Shown here: one piece after another, positions 11,286 through 22,790 of the stretch
How positions within the stretch are numbered: position 1 is the stretch's first letter
Layout: the number at the start of each line of letters is the position of its first letter
Assembly (NCBI GenBank): GCA_009741485.1
Contig: CM019216.1
Span: forward strand, 20,684,384-20,748,383
Origin: Malurus cyaneus samueli
Taxonomy: Eukaryota > Chordata > Aves > Passeriformes > Maluridae
Direction: 5' to 3'
Length of the DNA stretch: 64,000 nucleotides
Translations under genes and position numbers: made by a program
The notes under the pieces: model-generated
The model's input: only the letters and a program-made list of their open reading frames with translations
The model's database searches: none
Told to the model about the DNA's origin: nothing

Positions 11286-14239
11286 TATTTTCAGAATACT
11301 TGTGGGATGCAAGATTTACAGTAGCAAAATGATCCTTCTTTATATTTATTTTATATATATGTTTAATTATATTTTGCCCCAATATGACCTTGGCACTTTT
11401 CAGTGACAGGATTATGAAACTGGAGACAAATTAAATCAACTGAGTATTTCCTTGATGAAAATTCACTTTTTCTGGTTGAAGTTTCTTCTGCTCACTTACC
11501 AGAGGAATCCAGAATCTGAAAAAATAAAAGCTCACGAACCATTATTGCATGAATTTATCATTAGAGATGGAACCATGCCACAATTAAAAAAGGACAAATG
11601 TTCATGTCAGAATTAAAAAGTTGTTATGAATCAGTGATAATTAAATCAACAGATTGATGAGGATTGGGATTGAAATTTCAGGGTTGTTGAGAGTTTTAAC
11701 TAATTTTCTGCCTTTGTCATGTTGCCTTTAGAGGTTTAGGATTATGGGAGTTGAATGTAGAGTTCTTTGTTCCAAGTGTATTAGCAATGTCTTGCAAGAG
11801 ATTGTTTTAATTTTTTTTATTTTTTTTTTTTAATGAGGGGACAAAAATTTATTTGATGAACTTTGAAGAAGGAATCATATTTTGAAAGCTTACTCTCTGG
11901 TGCTATTTAACTATACTGTTCTGGCTTCAGACTTTCCTCAGTTTTTTGCATCTATATTCTAGAAAGAGTGACTTTTTTATTTTCTAAAATCCTTCTGTTC
12001 AAAAATTAATCCAAAACAAACAGAGGTTTTAGTTGACCTCATCATGAAGTTTTTTCCCCATAGTCAGAAGATGCAATTTCACAATGTCTCCAAATACACC
12101 TAGACCTGGGGTAGAAGAAAATACTTGAAAAACGGTGTTAGAATATTTTCAACATCCTGAAATATTTTTCCTTGAGATAGTCTGTAATGCTTCATAGAAG
12201 AAAAATATTGACATCCTTATTTTGTGAAGTAAAATAAGTGTGTATTCTGTTGGTGATGACGAAGAGCTATTACGCCTTTTCCTACTCTTTTGGATAAGAC
12301 AAAACATTAAGGTTCTGGCCATATCTCCATTCGCATTCAGTACCACTGTTTGTATCTGTGCATATCTCCACCTGCCTTCCTGGCTGTAAATGGGTGTGGT
12401 TTTCAGCCCTTCACTGCTGGAGTTCCTTCAGCTACCCCAGCATCTGCACTCCATTAAAATATGTGTGACTCTAATTTGCCTACACGATGACCTACTTTAG
12501 TTTCTCCTGGAAAAACTAGTTTCTGTTTCTCTATCTGAGCCGTGGTGTGTTTCAGCTCTATTTATCAAACAGAGTTGTTTTCCACCCAGGATGGGGCTGC
12601 AGAAGTAATTCAGGATTTATAAACACTGCAGGGTAAGAATGGCTTTCCACTTGTACAGTAAAATACCAATTAACCACTGACTAGGATAAGAGTATGAGCT
12701 CGAAATAATTTTCTACAAAATTAGAAAACTTTATACCAGTGATTGAAAGCATCTGAGAGGTAATTCAAATAGTGGTTTATCCCCAGGTCTCTCCTATATT
12801 GTTTAGGAAAGACAAAAGTAATTCATCTAAATCTGAAATTCATAAAATAATAACTCTCTTTGCATCTGTGAAAAATCTTTGTTGATTTCAGAGCATCTGG
12901 GTAACTTTGTCATATAGGCAGACGCTCATGTAATCTGGAATATTGTCTTATTTTCATAATAGCAAAGTTTGCCTTAGGGTTTACTGTTAATTAATCATGT
13001 CCAAATATTAACTGACATCCGTTCTTGGGTGTGAGCAAAACTCCCCCCCAGGGCACCTCCTCTGTGAAAAATTTAACATTTCCATTTAGAAAGTGAAAAG
13101 GATGAAATGCTCTAAGAATTAGGGCAGCTGTATACAAGGGGAAAACCAGCTCACATTAGCTGAGGGAAGACAGGGAAAGACCAGTTGGCTCCTGGGAACT
13201 GGCTGAGGGAGAAGACATCAGTTTTGGCAGAGTTCGTGTGAAAAAAGGGGAAGTAGGCGGTGGGTGCCTCTTCCCTGGGATCACACTGGTGTAAGTCCAA
13301 ATGGAGCCTAACACGAGCAGACAATGGGATATTTGATCAGTATTACAATAATTCTGCATTCTTGGTGATCTGTGTCACCTTTCTGGAGTTTTTACAGACT
13401 TAGAGCAGAGCAAATGGGGATAGACCTAAACCTAGAGATGAAATTCCAATTGTTGGAATAATTTGGGTGAGCTTCTCCATATGAGATATTGCACAAAAAA
13501 AAAAAAAAAAAAGAAAAAAACAAACCCAAGAGTCCTTGACCTTTTTGTTAAGATGAAAATGAACAATGAGTGTTTAAATTATTTTTCATTTATTTATGGA
13601 AGAAGTGAAATATTTTAAAATGGCAGTCCTGTGGAATGAGATGATTCTAATGTACATGTACAAAGAATACACATCAAGACAGCCATGTGGAGGTGAATTG
13701 AACTCTGCACAGAGATATTTTAATCCTTTAAAATGTTTCTTAGCCCTATTGTACATACATGTTGAAAAAAAAAAAATCTCCTAGAAGAGCTCATTTCTTT
13801 CCATCACAATCTAGCTTTCAGAACGATTCTGATCTTTTTCCAAAGGTCTCTGGTTCTTACACATAAAGGTAGACAATGAGTTAAAAATTACAGGGTTTGT
13901 TGAAAACTGTAGTAAAACCTGGAATCCATTCACTCACATGGTGTAAGATACTCTAGATAAACATATGTTACTCTACGCTTCCTGCTTGAAAACTTTGCTG
14001 TTCAAGCCCATTTTACTTTGAGGCACAGATGGGTTGCAACTTGCTTATATTTCCATATTTGGCCATTGAATGAGCCAAGAATAGTGCAAGCATCACCATT
14101 TCCAGCTCTCACTTGAAATTTTCCCTCTTTATATTTTCCAATGGTAATTACAGTAAGTTCAGGAGAGACTTTTTTTCCTCAAAGGTATAGTGATGGTTGT
14201 TTCTTGAATTATTTTTTTCTTCCTTTGGTGACTGCAATG
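11286..14239. other. Long AT-rich non-coding stretch
   Basis: Contains a T-rich run near 11810-11832, an A-tract at 13494-13512 and short open frames without recognisable domains. No RNA gene or transposon seen. Confidence 0.5.
13494..13526. repeat. A-rich tract
   Basis: Nineteen or so consecutive A followed by further A runs broken by single G and C. No retroelement body recognised upstream. Confidence 0.85.
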
Positions 14240-14382
14240 TTCTTGGAAGTGTTCAAGACCAAATTGAAGGAGGTCCTGAGACACTTGATCCAGTGGGTGG
14301 CATCTCTGACCACGACGCAGGGTTGGAACTTGTTCTTTGTGGTTCCTTCCGACACAAGTCATTCTGTGATTCATTGATTGTT
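14240..14382 (+). mobile_element. CR1 3'-end fragment
   Basis: TTGGAAGTGTTCAAGACCAA, 'attgaaggaggtcctgagacacttgatccagtgggtggcatctctg', 'gggttggaacttgttctttgtggttccttcc' and the end ATTCTGTGATTCATTGATT. This is the usual order of the last 140 bp of CR1, quite diverged. Its 3' end lies about 40 bp before another plus-strand copy. Confidence 0.85.
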
Positions 14383-14419
14383 CAAACCACCAATTACCAT
14401 TAGATCACATCCAGAATAC

Positions 14420-14695
14420 TCTTTCCAGTCCTGGTCAAAGGAGCAGAACCAGGCTTTGCATGACAGGAGGAGGAGAGCCAAAGGACATCAGCTGGAACAG
14501 AACTTCAGACAAGGTTTAAAGAGAAACTTCCACCAGGAGGGCATTCAAACACTAAGAGGTGTTGCTCAAAGTGGTTGTGCAGCTTCACTCCTCAGAGGTT
14601 TTGAGCAAACACCTGAGCCCAGAGCTGCATCTCTCTGTGCTTTGAGTAGAAGGTTTAATTGAGACTTCTGAGGCCCCTTCCAAGCTGCATTAGTC
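14420..14695 (+). mobile_element. CR1 3'-region fragment, older subfamily
   Basis: The chain 'aatactctttccagtcctgg', 'ggaggagagccaaaggacatcagctggaacagaacttcag', 'agaaacttccaccaggag', 'gtggttgtgcagcttcactcctcagaggttttgagcaaacacctgag' and 'acttctgaggccccttccaagctgcattag' follows the internal and 3' parts of an older CR1 subfamily. The terminal octamer repeats are lost. A large internal deletion is likely between the first segment and the rest. Confidence 0.7.
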
Positions 14696-14723
14696 TGGTC
14701 CCATAGAGCTTTGAGTTTATTCT

Positions 14724-15165
14724 TAGAACCATAAAACACAGAATGGTTTGGGATGGAAGGGAATTCAAAGAGCATCTCATTCCAACCCCCCTGCCAGGGC
14801 AGAGACACTTTCCACTATCCCAGGCTGCTCCAGACCCCATCCAACCTGGCCCTGGACACTTCCAGGGGTGGGGCAGCCACAGCTTTTCTGGGCAACCTGT
14901 GCCTCCCCACCCTCGCAGTAAAGACTTTTTTCCTCATATCCAATCTAAACCTACCCTCTTTCAGTTCGAAGCTAACTCCCTTTGCCCAGTCATTCTTGTA
15001 AATAGTCTCTCTCCACCTTTCCGTGGGTTTCCTTCAAGAACTGGAAGGCCACAATTAGATCACCCTGAAGCATCCTTTTTCTCAAAACAATCCAAATTTT
15101 CTCAGCTTTTCCTTGCAGGAGAGGTGCTCCATTAATCATATCGGTGGCCTCCTCTGGACTCACTT
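14724..15165 (-). mobile_element. CR1 3'-end fragment, ~440 bp
   Basis: A clear reversed CR1: ACACAGAATGGTTTGGGATG, 'gcatctcattccaaccccc', 'gacactttccactatcccaggctgctccagaccccatccaacctggccctggacacttcc', 'gggcagccacagcttttctgggcaacctgtgcc', 'catatccaatctaaacctaccctctttcag', up to 'ctcagcttttccttgcaggagaggtgctcc' and 'tggcctcctctggactc'. It is one of the longer CR1 tails here. It faces the two plus-strand copies immediately upstream, giving an inverted arrangement. Confidence 0.95.
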
Positions 15166-16007
15166 ATTATATGACTCTGCAGCTTCATTATAGAAATATT
15201 TTGAATCCTGCTGCATTGTTTGCACACACACTTTTTCTGCTTTCACAAAGAATCCCTTGCCTTGCATTTATGCAAAACTCCTTTGATTTCACATTAAAAA
15301 TTGCTGATCTTTCTGATGTTTTCTTGCATTATATTGATAAGTTCTCCCATGACCCATGGCTAAGAAGTCACTCCTCGATGACACTTAACTTTAGTCTCTC
15401 TTGAATTCTTTGCTGAATTGCTTTCTTGCTCTTGTAAAATGTATTCAACATCACAGATATACGACAGATAAGTGAACGTTCTGGCAGATTCCAACCTCAG
15501 GAAAACAAACCATTTTAAGTCTAAATTTGTATCAAGCTATCCCTTCCTGTATGTACATATTTTGACACCTTCGTCAACACAATTTCACTGTGCTTTTGTG
15601 GAGTATCTATATATTTCTTGAAACCTCTTAAAGTAGATAAGCAAAATTCAGGCACTTCTCCCAGTTTATTGAGTTTTCACAGCTCCATTTATAGTTTAGT
15701 TTCTTCAGAGGGTTCTGGAACAAAAGCTGGGGATAGGAACTGAGGGTTTTGGAAAAGTTGAAAGAGAAGCAAGTGTGCTTTTGTTTGCATATATGAATGT
15801 AGAGTGTATATGAATGCACGTTTCTTTACACAGCCTCCTTCTCTTTTGCAGACCTCGGAATTTTTTATATTGTCAAGTTTTGTGCTGCAAACTCAAGTTT
15901 GGCTTGAGTTACAGCAGCTCAGATTGAGTCGTTTTCAGTTTTACTCCTTGGAGTTTGCACAAACAAGCCACCCCTTCTGTAAAATATGGTAGAGAATCAG
16001 AGCGTGG
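15166..16007. other. Non-coding stretch
   Basis: AT-rich unique sequence. A pyrimidine run followed by AG at about 15836-15853 resembles a splice acceptor, but no matching open exon follows. Confidence 0.45.
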
Positions 16008-16130
16008 CGTGTGGATGTGGCACTTGGGGACATGGGTTAGTGGTGGCCTTGGCAATGCGGGGGTAATTGTTGGCCTGAATGATCTTAAAGGCCTTTTTCA
16101 GACTAAACAATTCTATGATTTTATAATTCT
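16008..16130 (+). mobile_element. CR1 3'-end fragment
   Basis: GTGGATGTGGCACTTGGGGA, 'catgggttagtggtggccttggcaatgc', 'ttgttggcctgaatgatcttaaaggcctttttcagactaaacaattctatgattttataattct'. A standard CR1 end, about 120 bp. Confidence 0.93.
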
Positions 16131-19100
16131 GTTGTTGTTGTTGGAAAAAGGTGATGTCTCTTAATTATTCAACTCATTTTTCTAAAGTATACTGGCACTG
16201 ATACGTTTTTGACAGAAAACTATATTTTTTGCAGCTTTCCTGCGCCAATGAGGTATTTGGTGCAATATTCATGTCTGAGATCCATTGCCCAGGACACCAG
16301 AAGAATATAAATAAATAAGGAATTTCATGTGGGAATCCAGGAGGCAGCACAACTACACCTGTATTGGTAAACTTAAGAGCCAGTTGCAGTTTTTTGGGTC
16401 ATAGGACAAAATATATCCATATTATCAAACTCTTTTAGCCTTTGGAATATAACAGAAACCCTCCAAACTGCTCTTGGAAATGGTCCATGGCCTGTATTAA
16501 TTGAGACATCATGATTAAATATTGCACAGCACTGTGCTAGTTTACCTGGTTAAAAATATCTCTGGCATTCCCCTGCTAAAATAATTCAATAAAGTTGCAG
16601 TACCTGTATTCAGGAGCTGATGGGTTCAAATTACCAAAGCTGACAAAATTCAGGTGCCTGATATCTGAGAAAAACTGAAAAAAAAGCTGTCTTAATGGTA
16701 AGACTAATGAGGAATATGCTACTGGAGAATTANTTTTTCCTTGGTCCCTTGTTGGCTCACTGGGGTGTATATCAGAAAATCATGTCTGGAAGCAAATTGA
16801 TATGAAATTAGACAGGCTTCCACTACCACTGTAACATATTTCTGAAGATAATGAGGACTTAGGAGCCAAGTGCCTTAAGTGTTTGCCATTTCTGTGTGTT
16901 AATTCACTTCACTTTTTGTAGATTTGAACAGAAGAAAAAAAGGAAAAAAGGAGGAATTTTTGAAAAATTAAGCTTTTTGGAAATAAGAGCAGAAAATTTG
17001 GAAAAATTGGTTTATTAAAACCTGGTGAGTCTTCAGATTCCATATAGGCATATGGTCTCCTCTAGTTGTGTTTGAAAAGCTCCAAAAAATAAAAGTACCT
17101 TTTTTTTTTTTTTTTTAAATTTAGTTTTGGAGTTTTTTACTACTTCCAGCAACTTTGTTTGCAATATAAAATATTAAATTTTGTCACAGGGGTCAAAGAC
17201 AATCATTTTGCCAGTTAGCTTGTTTGGAAGGAAAAAAATAACATCTTGTTTGGAAACTACAGAGCTTCTCCTGAGCCACTTTGGGTCCAAGTCTTGCAGT
17301 TCTCGTGTGTGGGCAGAGTCCTGTACTTTTGTTACATAACAAGGATCTCCCCAGGCACAGAAAATTTCAGAAGCTTACTGAAATTTCAGTCCTGGATGGC
17401 ACAAAATAAATGAAACATCACACAGCTTTTGAGAAAGGGGAATTTTTTTGTAGTTCTGCTTTGTTTTGCATGTCATCCTTCTCTGATAAGACATTGCACA
17501 CTATCAGCAACTTCTGCTGTAGGAGTCACAGCAAAGACTGGTTATAATCTTGTTTATTAAATGCCACAAGAGGGGAATAAATCAGCTTCAACACGGTGGC
17601 TCACAAGTGACTTGATTTCATGTCTAAGTAAAAAGAGGATAATGAAAAATCCAACAGAAGAGCCATGTTAAAAATTATCCAAGAGTAAGTCAATTATTTG
17701 TTAACTTGTGGTGCATTTTCTCCACTGCTGCCTTTCCTGTTCTTCCACACATCCAGGTTGGACCACACATGAAAATCTGAGTGTCTACCGAGCCCAAAAT
17801 TAAACCTTTGTAAATAGTGAACATTGGAATCAGAAAATTTTGTTTGAGCATCTTTGTACTGAAAGGAAACATCATTGTTGTCACTAAGAATAGGTAAAGA
17901 TATATAAAGAATAGGTGTTGGGAGCATTAAAAGAGTGTTTCTCTAACAAAATAACAAACCAGAACTCTTTTTGGACCAAAGACTGTTGCCTTTATCAACA
18001 TAAATAACAAAGCAGTTGGAAACAGAATTTCCTATATGGGTAAGGATGTTAGGTAGGAAAAATGAAGAGTAGAGCAATAAAAATAACCATATGTCACAGT
18101 GCAAACCACAAAAAAGAAATGGCAATGAACCATGTGGAGAGATATTGTACAAATTAACACAGCTTCCAAAATGCTGTATGGATTTTAAAATAGGGGATGA
18201 GAGAAGAATAATTAGCAGCAAAAGGGGAAAAGGAAAAAAAAATCAAGTTAGGGATGTACTTTTTCAAACCTGGGGCAGATATTTTCAAAGGTGCTGAAAT
18301 TAATGTGATCTCAGTCGCTAATTCCCCTAGCTAGTTTTGAACTTTTTCATAGAAATGCTTACTATTGGGTAGCTCGATCCATAATTAGGCCCTTAAATCA
18401 AAGAAATTTAGTTTTCAGTGAAGCTGACCTCTTCTTAAAGTTACTCAGAGTTCAGTGCTTTTGAAGATCAGGACACTTTGATTTAGGTCTTGGGTCCATA
18501 GCCTGGGTCTCTTGACCTCCAGGGGCCTCTTGAGCAAGTGTCACAGGGCTCCAACCTCTGCGCCCACTCAGTGCTGCAAAATGAAAAGGAGGGAGTGAAA
18601 GATCTCCCTGTAGAAGGGGCAGCCTGGCAGGACAGAGCTGTGCCATGACTTTGCTGGTTTAATGTGAGACAGTAGCAGGAAGGACAATGATTTTACCCCC
18701 TGCACAGCTCTGCTCAATATTTTTCTCATGTGAGGCCAGGTGGAACGGTGCACGAGGGGAACATGATGCACTCATGAGGCTGAATTTGCAAATTGGTGAC
18801 CAACCCATAATTCAAATGATTTAGTTCATCTCCTCGCATTCCTGGGTCAAGGCTGGCTGAGAATATCTTCTTTCCTTACTTCAAATCAAGGCAAAACTGG
18901 TGGGATCTTCTGCCACCCTGGGGAGGAATACATGGTAAAACACTGCTTGAGGGTTCAATTTCTTGGTAATACAGAAAATTTAAAAAAACCAAAAAAAACC
19001 CAAAAAAACAAAAAAAAAAAAACAAATCAGAGGATTTTCTTTTTCTCTCTCAGTTACTGCCACACAGGCAAAATATTAGGGTTTATTCCCATGTCAGACA

Positions 19101-21164
19101 AGGAGATTTTAGCCACCTCTTTAGTTCTACTCTGGTCTAACTTAGTCCATCAGGGAATCATTAAGGAAAAGGCCTCCAAGATCACCTTTACAAAATGATG
19201 TCCCAGGAGATTTATAAGAAGCTCAGCTCATGTGTTGGGATGCCTGAGCATTCTAAATGGATATAGGTTGGTTCTGTGCTTATTTAACTGATATAATTCA
19301 AAATCTCAAGACACACGTTTTACAACTGTTGATGCTTGTGTGGTTTTCAGGTAGTGACAATACACTGCTGGAACCAGGGAGAGGATTAACATCATCTTTC
19401 AGCACCCCCAAAGCCCTTTTACCGCCATTTTTGTACAATTGCAATAGGTTGGTGCAATGATCCCATGTATTAAACTTTCAATTTTTCTCTTTCCTTTTTG
19501 TTCAACTTNTGGCCAAGATCTGTTCTCTTTCCCCCCACTCCTCTGATCATTTTTCCTTGGCTGCAAGAGTCAGCCAATAGAAGGGTCAACTCTCTCCTTT
19601 GTGGCTTTGATTCCGCATCCTAAAATTATGAGGGCTGATTTGGAAATCAATTATATTAGATCATTGTTCATTATCTGAACAGCTCTTAGCTAAATTCTGC
19701 ATATTTGACAAATATGGGATTCAGTTCCAGAACACATGAGAAAAGTGATGGAGGGAGATCTTTGAACCTGTCCATCAAAAAACAGTGGAAAGTAGAATTC
19801 AGTTTCCATAATTTTTGCTTTAATGGCTTCTCACATAGACTGGAAAGGGCTGCAGGGAGCAGTGTGACTGCCTCCTCTGACCTCTTGCATTACACAAGCC
19901 ACTGAACTGAGCAAATTGATCTCTGCAGTTGCCCCTAACTTGGGTCGAGCTTGTATGAAATCCCAACAGCTTCAGTCCTGGGGCAGAGCATCAGTGCTGT
20001 GGTTACTTCACACCTTTTGGGAAGATATCTAGGCTAGTGTTGGTTGTGGGTTAGCAAGAAAATCTCTTCAGTGTTTCTCTGTAATAAGTGGAGACAAACA
20101 CCTTGGCTCTTCCAGCAGGGTAACCAGGGCACTCAGAGTTTGGCCCTTAGCGTGAACCTTGACCTTAAGTGAATATTTTTTTACTGTTTCTGACTACCAA
20201 GGGAGTTTGAGGAGATAAACATTTCTAGAAAGAAGTCAGCATGTTTGAGCAACATCTTCTGTGTCCCAATGACAAAGACTTCACCTGCAAATTGATCCCT
20301 TTTTATTCATTTTTAAGCATTTGCTTTTTAAGGGAAGAGCTAAACATTTTTTTGAGCGAGGGTGTTATTTTCAAATTACAATATTACTGTTGTCTGTTCT
20401 AATGACACAGTGGCAATTAAAGCTACCAAGAGCATGAACTTTACCCATTAATTACTCATTAAAAACAATACCCCCATGTCTGTTAGTGGGATCAAGCCAG
20501 TGGCTCCTGGTGGAAAATTATTACAACAGACGTCAAGCGGTTAAAGCAACATTGTGCTTTCAACAAGCATTGTGCTTTCGTCAAGCATTTGTACAAGAAT
20601 TTGAGGTTTATTAGCAAGGTTGATGGAATTTCTTAAGGAACCCACAAGGGAAACATCTGTCCAAGCAATGGAGAACACAGAACAAGTTCATGAGCAGAAG
20701 ATTTTGATAGAAACCCCTCTGGACACCCTTGTGCTCCCAGTTGCTGGCACAGGCAATGCATTACTTTAGTGTTAAACCCCAATTTCTTAATGGCATAAAA
20801 ATAAACTATTTATATATCATTAATTTTCAAATATAAAAATATCAAGAGAGTACAGTTTTTCTCCATTACCCATTCATTTCTCATATTCCCCTTCCTACAG
20901 AAATAGTGGTCCTGGTCCATCCTGACTGCAATAAAATTGTCTGGACCTCTTACTCTTTATAAGTAAGTTTAATTCTAGGATCACACTGAAGTTCCAGTGC
21001 AGGTAATTGCATTTTGCATGTCTTAACTTCCCTCAGCTCCTTCAGCTGCCTTCAGCTCCTGCTCAGATTGTGGCAGGATATTGTCAAACACGTTTAATAA
21101 CTGACATGTCCCATATCTGAGGTGTCTCCATTTTCTGTCTGACGAAGAGGTGAGCTCCCAGTTT
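16131..21164. other. Long non-coding unique stretch
   Basis: Five kilobases without a recognisable transposon. They contain two ambiguous bases (N at 16733 and 19509), T and A tracts (17101-17116, 18985-19022) and an 18-bp tandem duplication at 20550-20585. Many short open frames, none with domain features. The run from about 20230 to 20640 is balanced in composition and free of repeats and could include conserved non-coding sequence; this is a guess. Confidence 0.5.
20550..20585. repeat. 18-bp tandem duplication
   Basis: CATTGTGCTTTCAACAAG (20550-20567) is followed directly by CATTGTGCTTTCGTCAAG (20568-20585), which differs at two positions. A third partial copy (CATTT) begins next. Confidence 0.9.
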
Positions 21165-21690
21165 TTTTCCCTCATTACCTTTCTCACCAGCTGTGCCAGG
21201 AAGTTCCCTTCCACACACTCCAGGAACCTCCTGGGCTGTTTCCTCTCTGCTGTATTGCATTTCCAGCAGACATCTGCTGCGTCCCCCACGAGGACAAGGG
21301 CTGGAGATTGTGAGGCTTTGCTGTAGGATATTTCATCTGTCTCTTCCTCCTGGATCGGTGGTCTGTAGCAGATTCCTACCGGAGTATCAGCCTTGCTGTC
21401 CTTCCCCTGACTCTCGTCCATAAACATTCCACCCTATCATCACCAACGACATCCAGACAACCAAAACTTTCCGTGACATTCAGGGCTACCTCACTGCCTC
21501 TCCTTCCTTGCAGATCCCTTCTGAGGACTTTAGAGCATCCATTCCACCACTCCAGCTGTGCCAGTCCCACCATGTTTTCCTGATGGAAGTAACACCACAG
21601 TTTTCCTGCTGCACCATATATTCCAGATCCTCCTGTTTCCTGCCCATGCTGTGTGCATTGAGGTAGGTGGTCTTCATCTGGACCCTTTAT
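21165..21690 (-). pseudogene. CR1 ORF2 endonuclease domain, broken fragment
   Basis: Translating the minus strand gives pieces in two or more frames that line up with the CR1 ORF2 endonuclease N-terminus. LNAHSMGRKQEDLEYMVQQ and RKTWWD come from the frame starting at the ATG at 21677. LQGRRGSEVAL and GDDRVECLW lie in a second frame. VGICYRPP and WKCNTAERKQPRRFLECVEG lie in the frame downstream. Shifts fall near 21530 and 21405. In an active element this domain nicks target DNA to prime reverse transcription. Here 'GDAADVCW' stands where 'GDFNLPDICW' is usual, so the Asp/Asn active-site block is damaged. The alignment ends after REKNWELT. Confidence 0.85.
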
Positions 21691-21949
21691 CCTGACACTG
21701 TTTCATGGAGAAAACCCCTCATCCCTCCTTGGCTCTTTTCAGGCATTTCCACGGTTTCTAACACATCAATAACCCTGGTGTCCTTCCTGCCCTGTGGATC
21801 TTCATCCCTCATGTCCAGTGAGAAAGCAGAATGAAAAACGTTGCTTGCACATCACCCCATGGCTATTAGCAGCTCCTCTCCAGAGTTTATCTGAAGTTAT
21901 CTTCATTTTTTTTTTCCATTTCCCTCTTCAAATCTGGTTTAAAGCCCTT
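21691..21949 (-). pseudogene. CR1 ORF1-ORF2 junction remnant
   Basis: Lies between the ORF1 esterase end and the ORF2 start of the same CR1 and includes a short T run (minus-strand A run) at 21905-21916. In intact CR1 the two reading frames are close together. This part is decayed and I can only place it by position and by weak resemblance. Confidence 0.5.
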
Positions 21950-22430
21950 TCAGTGAGTCCTGTTAATTCCTGTGCAAAGATTCTTTCCCCTTTTGACACA
22001 GTCGTACCTCTCTGATGTCATGTGGACTGATCCATGACCAAAACCCCCTAAATTCTGCTGGTGACACCAGGTTTGAACCTGCTGGCTCTCCCTGTTTCTT
22101 CTCTCATCATTCCTTGTAACTGGAAGGATAGAGGAGAACGCTGTTTGTGCTTCTGATCCCTTAACCCGGTGTCCCAACACCCTCCAGTCTTGATTGTCCT
22201 TGTACTTGTTGCAACTTTTATTGATGCAAACATGAAAAATCAGTAATGGATAATAATATGAGGGTTGTACAGGAAGTTTTCTCTTCACCTCTTTAACCTG
22301 GGTTCCCTGGAAGCCTCAGGCTTCCCCAATAAGTCTGGTCTGCACCTTGGGTGTTCTGTTGCCCCCACAAGGGAGTCTCCCATGACAGTGAATCACCTTA
22401 GCAGGGTTTAGGCTGATTAATCTCCATGTT
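21950..22430 (-). pseudogene. CR1 ORF1 esterase domain, broken
   Basis: The minus strand encodes a GDSL block (MGDSL at 22384-22370, followed by VGATEHPRCRPD in the same frame). In another frame it encodes YYYPLLIFHV, RVLGHRVKGSEAQTAFSSIL and LPVTRNDERRNRESQQVQTW, and then a degraded HMTSERYDCVKRGKNL that matches the C-terminal DG-HLT block of the family. CR1 ORF1 proteins carry an SGNH/GDSL esterase domain of uncertain role in retrotransposition. The catalytic serine block survives, but the Asp/His block reads HMT without the preceding DG, and frame breaks separate the two. Confidence 0.8.
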
Positions 22431-22790
22431 CCATGAACCATTGTCATTGTTTATTGTCTATTTCCTCTTTCCCAGCCCTGTCCCTGTTCCCCAAGGGCAC
22501 CCGGGGAGGTGGGGCACTGGCAGAGATGTTCCTGCTGTGCCAGGCAGGGAATGGCCACCATTGCCCCCTCTCCCTAAAGTCACTGTGTTCAGCCAGGTGG
22601 GGAGAGGAGAGAGATCCTTTGTATCCTGGATTATCCTGTCCTGTCTGCAGGAATCCCCAGCTCATCCACCTCCATCTGCACCTCTGCCTCCCCCAGTTCA
22701 GAACCTTGCCCCGTGCACCACACTGAGCTTTCTGCTGCTAATTAAAACTGCTCACCTCAGCTCTTTCTTTCAATAATTATCATCAAGGGC

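Larger units (their letters stand above)
21165..22790 (-). mobile_element. CR1 5'-half remnant (ORF1 esterase to ORF2 endonuclease)
   Basis: A minus-strand CR1 piece that keeps coding parts usually lost. From right to left it shows ORF1 sequence, the ORF1 SGNH/GDSL esterase region (about 22430-21950), a linker with an ATG near 21677, and the N-terminal part of the ORF2 apurinic-like endonuclease (21690-21165). The reverse transcriptase and the 3' tail are absent: recognisable homology stops near 21165 and unrelated sequence follows. CR1 copies are normally truncated at the 5' end, so the missing 3' half points to a later deletion or rearrangement. Frameshifts and stops make it non-functional. 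The left edge near 22790 is estimated. Confidence 0.8.

Noticed and set aside
15836..15860. Pyrimidine tract plus AG as a splice acceptor
   Set aside because: No exon-like open frame with a matching donor follows; pyrimidine tracts are common here.
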